From Salinicola salarius (GTDB lineage Bacteria > Pseudomonadota > Gammaproteobacteria > Pseudomonadales > Halomonadaceae), in NCBI RefSeq assembly GCF_003206135.1, contig NZ_PZJT01000010.1, forward strand, positions 119,861 through 183,860: a stretch of 64,000 bases of DNA, given 5' to 3'. The notes below the pieces were generated by a model that ran no database searches, was not told the origin of the DNA, and saw nothing but the letters and a program-made list of their open reading frames with translations. Positions 46,742 through 55,517 of the stretch are shown one piece after another (within the stretch, counting starts at the first letter, position 1; each line of letters begins with the position of its first letter). Both the position numbers and the translations under genes were made by a program.

Positions 46742-48211
46742 TCAGAAAACCGAGGCGAACGGCCCCATCTCGATCTGTACGGATTTGGTCTGGGTATAGT
46801 GCGCCAGTGTCTCGATGCCGTTCTCTCGGCCGATGCCGGACTGCTTGTAGCCGCCCACCGGCATTTCGGCGGGGGAGTCGCCCCAGGTGTTGATCCAGCA
46901 GATGCCGGCTTCGATCCGATGGATGACCCGGTGAGCACGGTTGAGCCCTTCGGTGAACAGGCCGGCGGCCAGGCCGTATTCGGTATCGTTGGCGCGGCGG
47001 ATCACCTCTTCCTCGTCGTCGAAGGACAGGATCGCCATGATCGGCCCGAAGATCTCCTCGCGGACGATGCGCATCTCGTCCTGGCAGTCGGTATAAACGG
47101 TCGGGGCGACCCAGGCGCCGCCGGCGAAATCGCCATCGGTCATGCGGTTACCGCCTACCAGCAGGCGGGCGCCGTCCTGCCTGGCGGTCTCCAGGTAGCC
47201 GGAAACCTTTTCCAGGTGCTCGAAGCTGACCAGCGGGCCGAAGTTGGTTTCCGGATTCAGCGGGTCGCCGGCCTTGATGCGATTGACGCGCTCGACGATC
47301 TTGGCTTCGAACGCTTCCTTGACCGAGCTGTGAACGAACACGCGGGTGCCGTTGGTGCAGACCTGGCCGCTGGAGTAGAAGTTGGCCATCATGGCGCCGT
47401 CGGCGGCACGATCGAGATCGGCATCGTCGAAGACGATCAGCGGCGACTTGCCGCCGAGTTCCATGGTGACTTGCTTCAGCGTGGAACTGGCCGCGGCGGA
47501 CATGACCTTCTTGCCGGTGCCCACTTCGCCGGTGAAGGTGATCTTGGCCAGGCCCGGATGCTCGGTGAGCATGGCGCCGACGCTACCGTCGCCGTGAACG
47601 ACGTTGAACAAGCCGTCCGGCAGGCCGGCTTCGGTAAAGATTTCCGCCAGTTTCATCGCGGTCAACGGCGTGACTTCGCTCGGTTTGAACACTACCGCGT
47701 TGCCTGCGGCCAGGGCCGGGGCGGCTTTCCAGCATGCGATCTGGATCGGGTAGTTCCACGCGCCGATGGCGCCGATGACACCCAGCGGCTCGCGGCGGGT
47801 ATAGACGAACGAGTCCTCGCGCAGCGGGATCTGAGTTCCCTCGATGGTCGGCGCCAGCCCGGCGAAGTACTCCAGTGCGTCCGCCCCGGTCACGATGTCG
47901 ACGCTGGCCGTCTCGCTGATCGGCTTGCCGGTGTTCAGCGTTTCGAGCTCGGCGAGTTCGTCGTTGCGTTCACGCAGCAGGGCGACTGCCTTGTGCAGGA
48001 TTCGCGCCCGCTCCATCCCGGTCATCGCCGCCCACTGGCGTTGGGCACGCTGGGCGCTGTCGATCGCCTTGTCGACATCGGCCGCCGTTGCCTGCTGGAC
48101 GCTGGCAATGATCTCGCCATTCGCCGGATTGACGGCGTCGAAGGTTTCGTTGCCACTGGCCGGCGTGTGGCGACCGTCGATGTAAAGTGTCTGCGTTTCG
48201 AGTCGTGCCAT
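46742..48211 (-). CDS. betB: Betaine-aldehyde dehydrogenase
   Basis: 489 residues from the ATG at 48211, preceded by GGGAG; the frame is open upstream but overlaps betI. Aldehyde dehydrogenase fold: [27 protein letters not shown] (NAD-binding), catalytic glutamate in [18 protein letters not shown], catalytic cysteine in [14 protein letters not shown]. Length matches E. coli BetB (490). It makes glycine betaine, an osmoprotectant, from betaine aldehyde. Second gene of betIBA. Confidence 0.96.
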   Translation of the reverse strand: MARLETQTLYIDGRHTPASGNETFDAVNPANGEIIASVQQATAADVDKAIDSAQRAQRQWAAMTGMERARILHKAVALLRERNDELAELETLNTGKPISETASVDIVTGADALEYFAGLAPTIEGTQIPLREDSFVYTRREPLGVIGAIGAWNYPIQIACWKAAPALAAGNAVVFKPSEVTPLTAMKLAEIFTEAGLPDGLFNVVHGDGSVGAMLTEHPGLAKITFTGEVGTGKKVMSAAASSTLKQVTMELGGKSPLIVFDDADLDRAADGAMMANFYSSGQVCTNGTRVFVHSSVKEAFEAKIVERVNRIKAGDPLNPETNFGPLVSFEHLEKVSGYLETARQDGARLLVGGNRMTDGDFAGGAWVAPTVYTDCQDEMRIVREEIFGPIMAILSFDDEEEVIRRANDTEYGLAAGLFTEGLNRAHRVIHRIEAGICWINTWGDSPAEMPVGGYKQSGIGRENGIETLAHYTQTKSVQIEMGPFASVF

Positions 48212-48264
48212 GATGACTCTCCCTTCGGATGGCGAATGAAATAGCGTTGCTGAGGGACGCCGCT

Positions 48265-48885
48265 TCAAGCGTAGTCGTTGGCGCGCGTCCGGGTGTTCCT
48301 CGCGGCGTCGAGCTGCACTCGAACGTAGTCGTAGGCCAGTCGGCGGGCGCGCTCCACGTTGAGCCCTTCCGGAGCCAGGGCGCCACGCAGCCACAGGCCG
48401 TCAATCAGCGCCGCCAGGCCTCGGGCGGCATCTCTCGCTTCCTGTTTGGGCAGCACGCGCCGGAACTGACAGCTCAGGTTGGAATAGAGCCGGCGATCGT
48501 TGACGCGCTGCAGCCGCTGAAGCGGGCGGTGGTGCATGCTGCTGGCCCAGAATGCCAGCCAGGTCTTCATGACCGATTGGCTGGTCTGGCTGCGATCGAA
48601 GTTGCCATCGATGATGGCGCGCAGGTGGGCTTCCGGCGGCGCATTGCCCAGCGCCGTGCGGCGCTCCAGTACCGCCGTGCCCAGGTCGTTGAGAACGTGA
48701 CGCATGGTCGCTTCCAGCAATCCGTCCTTGCCGGCGAAGTAGTGGCTGATGATGCCGGTAGAGACGCCCGCGCGCTTGGCGATGCGCGCAATCGTGGCGT
48801 CGGCCAGCCCTACCTCGTCGATCGCTTCCAGCGTTGCCTGAATCAATTGTCGGCGACGAATGGGCTGCATACCCAGTTTCGGCAC
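48265..48885 (-). CDS. betI: TetR-family repressor of choline metabolism
   Basis: 206 residues. The N-terminal [39 protein letters not shown] is nearly word for word BetI, and the ligand domain keeps [31 protein letters not shown]. BetI represses bet genes and is released by choline. Its gene starts the betIBA operon and is divergent from choX. An AT-rich perfect dyad between the two is the expected operator. Confidence 0.96.
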   Translation of the reverse strand: MPKLGMQPIRRRQLIQATLEAIDEVGLADATIARIAKRAGVSTGIISHYFAGKDGLLEATMRHVLNDLGTAVLERRTALGNAPPEAHLRAIIDGNFDRSQTSQSVMKTWLAFWASSMHHRPLQRLQRVNDRRLYSNLSCQFRRVLPKQEARDAARGLAALIDGLWLRGALAPEGLNVERARRLAYDYVRVQLDAARNTRTRANDYA

Positions 48886-49050
48886 GGCGCTCCTCCTGAA
48901 TCGGGGCTGAGGGGATCAGAATCTGCGAGTCGCCCGCTTCAGGCGGCGTCCGAAGACGGTTCGAGCATGGCGCTGAACAACCTAGCGCCCATCCATTCCG
49001 CTTTCATTAACTTCGCTTTTATCCCCAGCGAGCCATCATTATGGGAATTT

Positions 49051-49074
49051 TTTATTGAACGGTCAATCAATAAA
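49051..49074. promoter_or_regulatory. BetI-type operator
   Basis: TTTATTGA (49051-49058) and TCAATAAA (49067-49074) are perfect 8-bp inverted arms around ACGGTCAA. The wording (ATTGAACG-GTCAAT) agrees with known BetI sites. It lies 165 bp upstream of betI and 92 bp upstream of choX, so it can control both directions. The rest of 48886-49166 shows no other recognisable site. Confidence 0.82.
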
Positions 49075-49166
49075 AACTACTGTATTGTGCTATCGAATGA
49101 ATAATTCGGCATTCGATAAGCAGTGATTATTGACGATAACCTACAAGACGATCAGGGAGTTGAAGC

Positions 49167-50123
49167 ATGAAATACTCGACCATTCTCTGGACCCTGGCCG
49201 GCGCCAGCCTGGCGGCAATACCGGCGGCTCAGGCTCAGGCACAGGCGCAGGAACCCGAAAGCTGCCAGAGCGTCCGTTTCGCCGAGGTGGGCTGGACCGA
49301 CATTCAGGCCACCACCGCGCTGGCCAGCGTCGTGCTCGAAGGGCTCGGCTACGAAGCGACTTCCGATACCGTCTCCGTGCCGGTGGCCTACGCGGGCATG
49401 AAGAACGGCGACTTCGACGTCTTCCTGGGCAACTGGATGCCGTCGATGAAATCGATCAGCGACCCTTACATCGAGAAAGGTCAGGTCGATCGCCCCCGCC
49501 CGAATCTCGAAGGGGCCAAGTACACCCTGGCCGTGCCGCAATACATCATCGACGCTGGCGTGACTTCGGTCGCCGACCTGGACGAGCATGCGGACCAGTT
49601 CGGCCACAAACTGTTCGGCATCGAGGCGGGCAACGACGGCAACATGATCATCCAGCAGATGATCGATGACGATGCCTTCGGTCTGGGCGACTGGGAGCTG
49701 GTCGACTCCAGCGAAGCCGGCATGCTGGCCGAGGTCAAGGCGCGCACCCAGAGCAAGGACTGGATGGTATTCCTGGGCTGGGCACCGCATCCGATGAATA
49801 CCAACTTCGATATCGGCTACCTGTCCGGCGCGGACGATTACTTCGGCCCGGATTACGGTGGGGCAACCGTCTACACCAATACCCGTGCCGGCTACATCGA
49901 CGAGTGCGGCAACGTTGGCCAGTTCCTCCAGAATCTGAGCTTCACGCTGGATATGGAGAACGAGGTGATGGGCAGCATCATGGATGACGGCGAAGACGAG
50001 AAAGACGCCGCTCGCGCCTGGCTCAAGGCCCATCCCGAAACGCTGGATGGATGGCTCGAAGGCGTGAAGACGGCCGACGGCGAACCGGGCTTGCCGGCAG
50101 TCAAGCAGGCGCTGGATATCTGA
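49167..50123 (+). CDS. choX: Choline ABC transporter substrate-binding protein (ChoX-like), orphan
   Basis: 318 residues with a signal peptide (about 1-28, ending AQAQAQ). OpuAC/ProX-type fold: CQSVRFAEVGWTDIQATTALASVVLEGLGY, then DFDVFLGNWMPSMKSI (aromatic box tryptophans), GIEAGNDGNMIIQQM, and FLGWAPHPMNTNFDIGYLSG. Cysteines at 33 and near 248 could form a disulphide. It should bind choline in the periplasm. Permease and ATPase (choW, choV) are not next to it, which is unusual; the partners must be encoded elsewhere. It faces away from betIBA across the shared operator. Confidence 0.92.
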   Translation: MKYSTILWTLAGASLAAIPAAQAQAQAQEPESCQSVRFAEVGWTDIQATTALASVVLEGLGYEATSDTVSVPVAYAGMKNGDFDVFLGNWMPSMKSISDPYIEKGQVDRPRPNLEGAKYTLAVPQYIIDAGVTSVADLDEHADQFGHKLFGIEAGNDGNMIIQQMIDDDAFGLGDWELVDSSEAGMLAEVKARTQSKDWMVFLGWAPHPMNTNFDIGYLSGADDYFGPDYGGATVYTNTRAGYIDECGNVGQFLQNLSFTLDMENEVMGSIMDDGEDEKDAARAWLKAHPETLDGWLEGVKTADGEPGLPAVKQALDI

Positions 50124-50187
50124 CGACGCCGGGGGCGGCGCGAAAGGAGAGGTGACGCAGAAATTCGCCTCGATTTTCACTGCGGGC

Positions 50188-50216
50188 TTGTCCTTCGGCG
50201 AGCTCGCAGGTATAGT
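50188..50216 (+). promoter_or_regulatory. Promoter of tRNA-Met
   Basis: TTGTCC (50188-50193) and TATAGT (50211-50216) are 17 bp apart, followed by a GC-rich discriminator (CCGCCCCCG), the pattern of stringently controlled stable-RNA promoters. Confidence 0.75.
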
Positions 50217-50266
50217 CCGCCCCCGTTGTCACTCGGCAACGTCTGCAGTATGCAAGTGACATCGTT

Positions 50267-50343
50267 GGCTACGTAGCTCAGCTGGTTAGAGCACATCACT
50301 CATAATGATGGGGTCCCCTGTTCGAATCAGGGCGTAGCCACCA
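50267..50343 (+). tRNA. tRNA-Met (anticodon CAT, elongator)
   Basis: 77 nt including an encoded CCA. Acceptor GGCTACG pairs with CGTAGCC; D-arm GCTC/GAGC; anticodon stem CATCA/TGATG with loop CTCATAA (anticodon 50301-50303); T-arm CCCTG/CAGGG with loop TTCGAAT. The wording closely follows E. coli metT-type elongator tRNA-Met rather than initiator. The flanks 50124-50187 and 50344-50455 hold nothing else I recognise. Confidence 0.97.
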
Positions 50344-50455
50344 CCTGCCTTCCCTGACTCGCTTTCCTGGCTTGCGCCAAGACCGTCTTGTCGACTGCAT
50401 GTCGAGAAGCGCCATTCCAGATTTTTCGTTCTGCGTTCCTCTGTCTCAGGCTGCC

Positions 50456-51622
50456 TCAGGCTTCCAGTAGCTGGCCGAGTCGGCGCATGAACTCGGCACC
50501 TTGCTCGAGCTGATCTTCGCTGATGAATTCATCCGGCTGATGGGCTTGGGCGATGCTTCCCGGTCCGCAGATGATGGCCTCGAGTCCTGCCCGCTGAAAC
50601 TGACCGGCTTCGGTGGCATAAGCGACCGCTTCCGCTTCGCGCTCTCCCAGAAGCTGCGCGCACAGCGCAATGGCCGTTCGGTTGTCGCTGCCGGCGAGCC
50701 CCGGCACGGTATGGGTCAGGGGCGTGGTTTCGATGGCAAAGCGGGGGTCGCGGGCCTTGAGCTTGCTTTCCAATCGTCGGCTGTAAGTCATGAAGCGCTC
50801 AAAGACTGCCTCGAAGCCCTCTTCGGGAAGGTGCCGGATTTCCCACTCGAAAGCACACTCGCGGGCCATGATGTTGATTGCGGTGCCGCCATGGATGCGT
50901 CCCACATGAAGGCTTGAATGGGCCACATTGAAGGCCGAGTTGGTTCGACCTTCGCGTACGAGTTCCGTCATGATTTCCTCGATCCGTGTCACCAGTCGTG
51001 CGGCAACATGGATCGCCGAAATACCCTGGTCCACCTGGCTCGAGTGAGACTCGACGCCATGCACGACCGTTTTCAGCGAGGTAATCCCTTTCTGCTGGGT
51101 CACCGGCTGCATCAATGTCGGCTCGCCGACCACCACGACCGCCGGGCGGGGAAGCTCGCCAGCCAGGCGCTCGATCATGCGTGGGGCGCCCAGGCAGCCG
51201 ATCTCTTCGTCATAGGAGAATGCCAGCCAGATCGGTTTCTTGAGCTTTTGCTCGACCCAGTGCGGCACCTGTGCCAGTGCGCAGGCGATGAAGCCCTTCA
51301 TGTCGCAGCTGCCGCGTCCATAGAGCTTGTCGTCATGGGCGGTCAGCGTGAATGGATCGGTGGTCCAGGGCTGGCCGTCGACCGGCACTACATCGGTATG
51401 GCCGGAGAGCGCCACCCCACCTTCGACCGCCGGCCCGATCCTGGCGATCAGGTTCGATTTGCTGCCGTCATCGTTCTCGACACGCCAGCTCTCGACGCCG
51501 TATTCGGCGAGATGCGCTTCGATGAATTCGATCAGTGCAAGATTGGAGTGTCGCGATACGGTATCGAAGCCGACCAGTTTGGCGAGCATATCGGCGGCGT
51601 TATGGGGCGTCATGGACATCAT
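50456..51622 (-). CDS. argE: M20 deacylase, acetylornithine deacetylase-like
   Basis: 388 residues. Metal ligands of the M20 family are present: SGHTDVVPVDGQPW (His, Asp), GRGSCDMKG (bridging Asp), SYDEEIGCLGA (Glu-Glu), VVGEPT and a late H-x-P-D-E. The sequence is ArgE-like (about 380 residues) and proteobacterial acetylornithine deacetylases read similarly. However its operon carries a GntR regulator and a YfcC transporter, so hydrolysis of another N-acyl amino acid taken up by that transporter is possible. Starts at an ATG overlapping the regulator stop. Confidence 0.82.
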   Translation of the reverse strand: MMSMTPHNAADMLAKLVGFDTVSRHSNLALIEFIEAHLAEYGVESWRVENDDGSKSNLIARIGPAVEGGVALSGHTDVVPVDGQPWTTDPFTLTAHDDKLYGRGSCDMKGFIACALAQVPHWVEQKLKKPIWLAFSYDEEIGCLGAPRMIERLAGELPRPAVVVVGEPTLMQPVTQQKGITSLKTVVHGVESHSSQVDQGISAIHVAARLVTRIEEIMTELVREGRTNSAFNVAHSSLHVGRIHGGTAINIMARECAFEWEIRHLPEEGFEAVFERFMTYSRRLESKLKARDPRFAIETTPLTHTVPGLAGSDNRTAIALCAQLLGEREAEAVAYATEAGQFQRAGLEAIICGPGSIAQAHQPDEFISEDQLEQGAEFMRRLGQLLEA

Positions 51623-52401
51623 GAATCCTCGTTGTCATTTGTCTCGTTGTCATGAGTTCCGCTGTCGTTGTCGCCGGGCGAGCGGTTACGTCCGGCCAGC
51701 GCCGTCAGTTCGGCCATGTAGCGTTCGGCGGCCTCCATGTGGTCGAACATCAAGCGGCCGGCCCGCTCGGCATCGCATTCACGGAAGGCTTCGATCAGTT
51801 CCAGATGATAGTCATGACCGTGATAATTGATATCGACCCCAGTCAGAGCTGGATCGAGATGCTGTGCGGCAACCACCTTGAGCAGCAACCCATTCAGGAA
51901 TTCGACCAGAAAGCGAAGCAACGGGTTAGGCGACGCTGCGGCGAGCAGGTTGTGGAAGTTCAACTCATCTTTTCGTTCCGATACGCCACGTCCATCGCGC
52001 CGGTCACTGCAGCAACGCCCGGCGGTGGCGCTTAAGCGCTCCAGAGCGGCCGCGTCGAGCAGTGGTGTCACCTCGCGTGCCAGAGCCGGTTCCAGCAGCT
52101 TGCGCAGCGCGTAGATGTCCGGCACCGACAGGTCACGGCTGAAGCAGAAATTCCACAGCAACTCGTTGGCGGTGGCGGCGCTCACTTCGGTGACACTGGC
52201 ACCACCGCCCGGGCCGCTTTTGACTCGGACCAGGCCTTGGGTCTCGAGCGACTTCAATGCCTCGCGCAGTGTCCACTTGCTGGTCGAAAGGCGAGCGCTC
52301 AGGGCGGATTCGCTTTCCAGCCTGGCGCCGGGCGGCAGCTCGCCGGAGAGAATCCGTTCGCGTAGCCCGTCGGCGATCTGGTCCGAACGTTTACGGCTCA
52401 C
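51619..52401 (-). CDS. GntR-family (FadR subgroup) transcriptional regulator
   Basis: 260 residues from the GTG at 52401, which overlaps the transporter stop (GTGA). N-terminal winged HTH with DQIADGLRERILSGELPPGARLESESALSARLSTSKWTLREALKSLETQGLVRVKSGPGGGASV; then an all-helical FCD ligand domain (about 85-235) with metal-binding-type histidines and aspartates (LNFHNLLAAASPNP, HGHDYHLELIEAFRECD). The tail is rich in N and D. Encoded between the transporter and ArgE-like genes, it is a likely local regulator of this three-gene operon. Confidence 0.88.
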   Translation of the reverse strand: MSRKRSDQIADGLRERILSGELPPGARLESESALSARLSTSKWTLREALKSLETQGLVRVKSGPGGGASVTEVSAATANELLWNFCFSRDLSVPDIYALRKLLEPALAREVTPLLDAAALERLSATAGRCCSDRRDGRGVSERKDELNFHNLLAAASPNPLLRFLVEFLNGLLLKVVAAQHLDPALTGVDINYHGHDYHLELIEAFRECDAERAGRLMFDHMEAAERYMAELTALAGRNRSPGDNDSGTHDNETNDNEDS

Positions 52402-53807
52402 GCCGGCCCCCAGCCGATCGCCACCGCAAATGCCAGAATCAGCCAACTGAGCAGGAAGACCTTGACCAGCAATGGGAAGAAGAAGCGCACCCAGCGGTCA
52501 TATGGCACGCGGGCAATGGCCAACATGGCCAATGTTCCACCGGAGGTCGGTACCACCATATTGGTCAGGCCATCACCGACCTGGAACGCCAGAATCGCGG
52601 TTTGCCGGGTCATCCCGATCAAGTCGGACAGAGGAATCATGATCGGCATGGTGGCCATGGCCTGGCCGCTGCCCGAGGGAATGAAAACATTGATGACCGA
52701 ATGCACCAGGGTCATGGCGAGCGTTGATGCCAGTACCGGCAGATTGGCCAGCGGTTCTGCCAGGCCGTGGACGATGGTATCGCCGATGCTGCCCTGTTCG
52801 AGCAGGACCTGCAGCGCCCGGGCCAGGCCCACCAAAAGTGCGCCGGTTGTCACCGATGCCGTGCCCTCGAAGAAGTATCGATTGATGTCGGCAGGCGAAA
52901 GCTTGGCCATGGCACCAATGGCGATGGTCATGGCCACGAATACGCCGGAAATTTCGTTGATATACCACCCGTGGGCGAAGACCCCGTAGAGCATGATGGC
53001 GAGGCCGACCACGAAGGTGCCAATGACCCGAAGATCCGACGCCGACAGTCGATAGTCGTCGATCGGCTTATCGAGAGAGGCGTCGTGCTCGTCACGCTCG
53101 AGCAGCGAGGCACTGGCATCTGCGCGCAGGCGTTTCATGTAGCGGCTGGTGTGATGTGCCAATAGTGCCAGGGCGCCGAGGCATAGCACGCTCCTCAGCC
53201 CGGCACCCGAGAACATCGGCAATTGTGCGATCTGGTCGGAGACGCCAACGGTATAGACATTGATAGGCGAGGTGGCAAAGCCTATCCCGACACCACCGAG
53301 TGCGATCGCCGTTCCGACCAGCCTGTCACCACCCATGGCGAGCCCCAGCAGGACCGCAAGCGGTATCAAGGCGATATTGTTCTCGTATCCGACTGCGATC
53401 CCCAAGGCCCCAAAGACGAACGTCATCAGCCAGATCAGGATGGAAGGGCGCTCAGCACCCAGGCGTTTCACCAGTGTGCCGACCAGGTTTTCCAGTGCAC
53501 CGGTTGCTTCCATGACCCGGAACAGGCCGCCGCCGATGAATACGATAACGATAATGCTGGCAGCGCCGATCATGCCAAGGGGGATCGCATGGAAGATTTC
53601 CAGTACTGACGGCGCCGATTGATCTATCAGGTGGAACGTTCCTGGAACGACGGCGCTTCGGCCATTCACCTCCTGGCGATCATAAGTTCCTGCTGGAATG
53701 ATCAGCGTCAACACCCAGACGACGCAGAGCAGGCAGAAGATCAAAATGGCAGGATGGGGAATGCGTTGATACCACGGCTTTCGGGTTGTCGCGTCTCTTG
53801 CCGTCAT
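52398..53807 (-). CDS. YfcC-family basic-amino-acid/C4-dicarboxylate-type transporter
   Basis: 469 residues with about twelve helices: PAILIFCLLCVVWVLTLIIPAGTYDR (first helix and the family's PAGxYDR turn), GGGLFRVMEATGALENLVG, GVGIGFATSPINVYTVGVSDQIAQLP, and FIPSGSGQAMATMPIMIPLSDLIGMTRQTAILAFQVGDGLTNMVVPTSGG, the paired substrate loops of the YfcC/ArcD-like (DcuC-related) family. It likely imports an amino acid or peptide-like acid that the ArgE-like enzyme deacylates. First gene of a three-gene unit with overlapping ends. Confidence 0.85.
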   Translation of the reverse strand: MTARDATTRKPWYQRIPHPAILIFCLLCVVWVLTLIIPAGTYDRQEVNGRSAVVPGTFHLIDQSAPSVLEIFHAIPLGMIGAASIIVIVFIGGGLFRVMEATGALENLVGTLVKRLGAERPSILIWLMTFVFGALGIAVGYENNIALIPLAVLLGLAMGGDRLVGTAIALGGVGIGFATSPINVYTVGVSDQIAQLPMFSGAGLRSVLCLGALALLAHHTSRYMKRLRADASASLLERDEHDASLDKPIDDYRLSASDLRVIGTFVVGLAIMLYGVFAHGWYINEISGVFVAMTIAIGAMAKLSPADINRYFFEGTASVTTGALLVGLARALQVLLEQGSIGDTIVHGLAEPLANLPVLASTLAMTLVHSVINVFIPSGSGQAMATMPIMIPLSDLIGMTRQTAILAFQVGDGLTNMVVPTSGGTLAMLAIARVPYDRWVRFFFPLLVKVFLLSWLILAFAVAIGWGPA

Positions 53808-53885
53808 GGGGATCTCCTTTATCGCTATTGTTGTTCATGTGCTTGCTGGCCGTGAGCTCTTGTGGCAGGCCGCAGACAAGCTGGG

Positions 53886-53903
53886 TATTTATTATAATAA
53901 ATA
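53886..53903. promoter_or_regulatory. Perfect 18-bp AT palindrome upstream of the YfcC-type gene
   Basis: TATTTATTATAATAAATA is a perfect palindrome 79 bp upstream of the transporter start. Because the operon contains a FadR-type GntR regulator, this is the best operator candidate, though GntR sites usually have GT/AC steps that are missing here. The remaining 53808-54093 shows nothing else. Confidence 0.45.
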
Positions 53904-54093
53904 GACGCTATGCGGATCGCAGGCTGTTTGTCAACGTAGCCGCCCGTGGCTCGGTGAATACGCTCCTCGCTTTGCGAACAGTGCTGGTCATTCGATAAGA
54001 AGATTTGCCCTGGACTACTTTTTTGACTCCGCAGCGTATTGATTGCGCTGGATAATTCGTTTCCATTCTTTTGAAGATTCCTGCGTATCGGCC

Positions 54094-54121
54094 TTGACGC
54101 AAAAGACTCAGCGCGTATACT
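54094..54121 (+). promoter_or_regulatory. Promoter of the tRNA-Asn array
   Basis: TTGACG (54094-54099) and TATACT (54116-54121), 16 bp apart, followed by a GC-rich discriminator (ACGCCGCG). It is the only convincing promoter before the four tRNA-Asn genes, so they are probably cotranscribed. Confidence 0.85.
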
Positions 54122-54142
54122 ACGCCGCGTGCTGAAGGATGG

Positions 54143-54218
54143 TCCCCGATAGCTCAGTTGGTAGAGCAAATGACTGTTAATCATTGGGTCACAGGTTCGA
54201 GTCCTGTTCGGGGAGCCA
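54143..54218 (+). tRNA. tRNA-Asn (GTT), copy 1
   Basis: 76 nt with encoded CCA; acceptor TCCCCGA/TCGGGGA, anticodon stem AATGA/TCATT with loop CTGTTAA, T-arm ACAGG/CCTGT. Identical to copies 2 and 3. Confidence 0.97.
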
Positions 54219-54251
54219 ACAACATCCAGATCAGCCAGCGGTGAACGACGA

Positions 54252-54327
54252 TCCCCGATAGCTCAGTTGGTAGAGCAAATGACTGTTAATCATTGGGTCA
54301 CAGGTTCGAGTCCTGTTCGGGGAGCCA
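54252..54327 (+). tRNA. tRNA-Asn (GTT), copy 2
   Basis: Identical in all 76 positions to copy 1; separated from it by 33 bp of unrelated spacer. Confidence 0.97.
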
Positions 54328-54361
54328 TCGCCGACACCGTATGACGACACTGCCGCATCGA

Positions 54362-54437
54362 TCCCCGATAGCTCAGTTGGTAGAGCAAATGACTGTTAAT
54401 CATTGGGTCACAGGTTCGAGTCCTGTTCGGGGAGCCA
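54362..54437 (+). tRNA. tRNA-Asn (GTT), copy 3
   Basis: Identical to copies 1 and 2; spacer of 34 bp. Confidence 0.97.
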
Positions 54438-54471
54438 TCGCTGTCACTGCATCGATAAGCCCGCAAATCGA

Positions 54472-54547
54472 TCCCTGATAGCTCAGTTGGTAGAGCAAGC
54501 GACTGTTAATCGCTGGGTCGCAGGTTCGAGTCCTGCTCAGGGAGCCA
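54472..54547 (+). tRNA. tRNA-Asn (GTT), copy 4, divergent; probable ICE attachment side
   Basis: Same anticodon and fold, but eight substitutions in four base pairs relative to copies 1-3: acceptor C:G to T:A, anticodon stem two pairs to G:C and C:G, T-stem A:T to G:C. Every change is compensated, so the gene is functional. ICE genes begin 80 bp after its CCA end, as in elements inserted at tRNA 3' ends. The matching direct repeat would lie beyond the window. Confidence 0.95.
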
Positions 54548-54626
54548 GCTGAACGCTTAGAAAGACATCCTGCTATGTAATACCGCCTCTGCACTCATTC
54601 CAATCACTGACGGATGAGGTGCAGTC

Positions 54627-55517
54627 ATGCGTGTTTCAGCAACGGTTTGCTCCAAGGGTGGCGTCGGGAAAACCACCACGACGGCCAATCTGGGCGGTCT
54701 CCTGGCAGACGCCGGTCTACGGGTCCTGCTCATCGACCTCGACTCCCAGCCAACCCTCTCTTCCTACTATGAGCTGTCCCAGCCTGCCCCTGGTGGGGTG
54801 TACGAGCTGCTCGCGACAGAACTGGTCGACCTCGACCAAATCATCTCGCAGACCGCTATCCCCCATCTCGACATCATTGTCTCCAACGATTATCGGAACC
54901 AGTTGCAGCAGCTGTTGCTCAACGCCCCGAATGGTCGTTTCCGGCTGATTGACCTCCTCGATCGCTTCGCCGATCGCTATGACGCCATCCTGATCGATAC
55001 CCAGGGTGCGCGATCGGTGATTCTCGAGATGGCCGTTATGGCTGCCGATCGGCTGATCTCACCCATCGTTCCCGAACTGCTCACCGCCCGCGAATTCGTG
55101 CGTGGCACCCAGGGCATGCTCAACGAACTGCGCGAGTTGGCACGTTATACCCGTTTTGAGGTGCCGCCGGTCTCCATCCTGCTCAACAAGATGACCGACC
55201 AGCTGCGCGATGCCCGCGACATCGCCGACAGTATTCGCACCATGTATGCCGAGGTCGAAGATCACGGGATTAGTGTGCTCGAGACGCCACTGGTCAATCT
55301 CTCCGCCTATCGTTCGGCAGCGTTGCAGGGCTTGCCCGTCCACCGGGTCGAGCCGCGCAAGCCATACAGCCGCAAGGCACCGGCCTGTGCCGACCAGCTC
55401 AAGGCCGTGGCCATCGATCTCTATCCCGAGTGGGCCGATGCCATCCGCGCGGTGGGCACCAATGCTCCGAGCGGTAAATCCGGCACCGGAAAATCGGGGG
55501 TGGGTCATGTCCATTGA
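54627..55517 (+). CDS. parA: ParA/Soj-family partition ATPase of the ICE
   Basis: 296 residues with GAGGTG upstream. Deviant Walker A KGGVGKTTTTANLGGLLADAG, Walker A' LLIDLDSQPTLS, and IDTQGARSVILEMAV as Walker B. No N-terminal HTH, so Soj-type rather than plasmid type Ia. First gene of the element, as in SPI-7 (STY4521) and PAPI-1 (soj), where it is needed for maintenance of the excised form. It works with the ParB encoded at 59169. It overlaps the helicase gene by 11 bases. Confidence 0.93.
   Translation: MRVSATVCSKGGVGKTTTTANLGGLLADAGLRVLLIDLDSQPTLSSYYELSQPAPGGVYELLATELVDLDQIISQTAIPHLDIIVSNDYRNQLQQLLLNAPNGRFRLIDLLDRFADRYDAILIDTQGARSVILEMAVMAADRLISPIVPELLTAREFVRGTQGMLNELRELARYTRFEVPPVSILLNKMTDQLRDARDIADSIRTMYAEVEDHGISVLETPLVNLSAYRSAALQGLPVHRVEPRKPYSRKAPACADQLKAVAIDLYPEWADAIRAVGTNAPSGKSGTGKSGVGHVH

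Noticed and set aside
54548..54626. Integrase or second attachment repeat next to the tRNA
   Set aside because: Only 79 bp separate tRNA-Asn from parA; neither a recombinase nor a repeat of the tRNA 3' end is present in the window.
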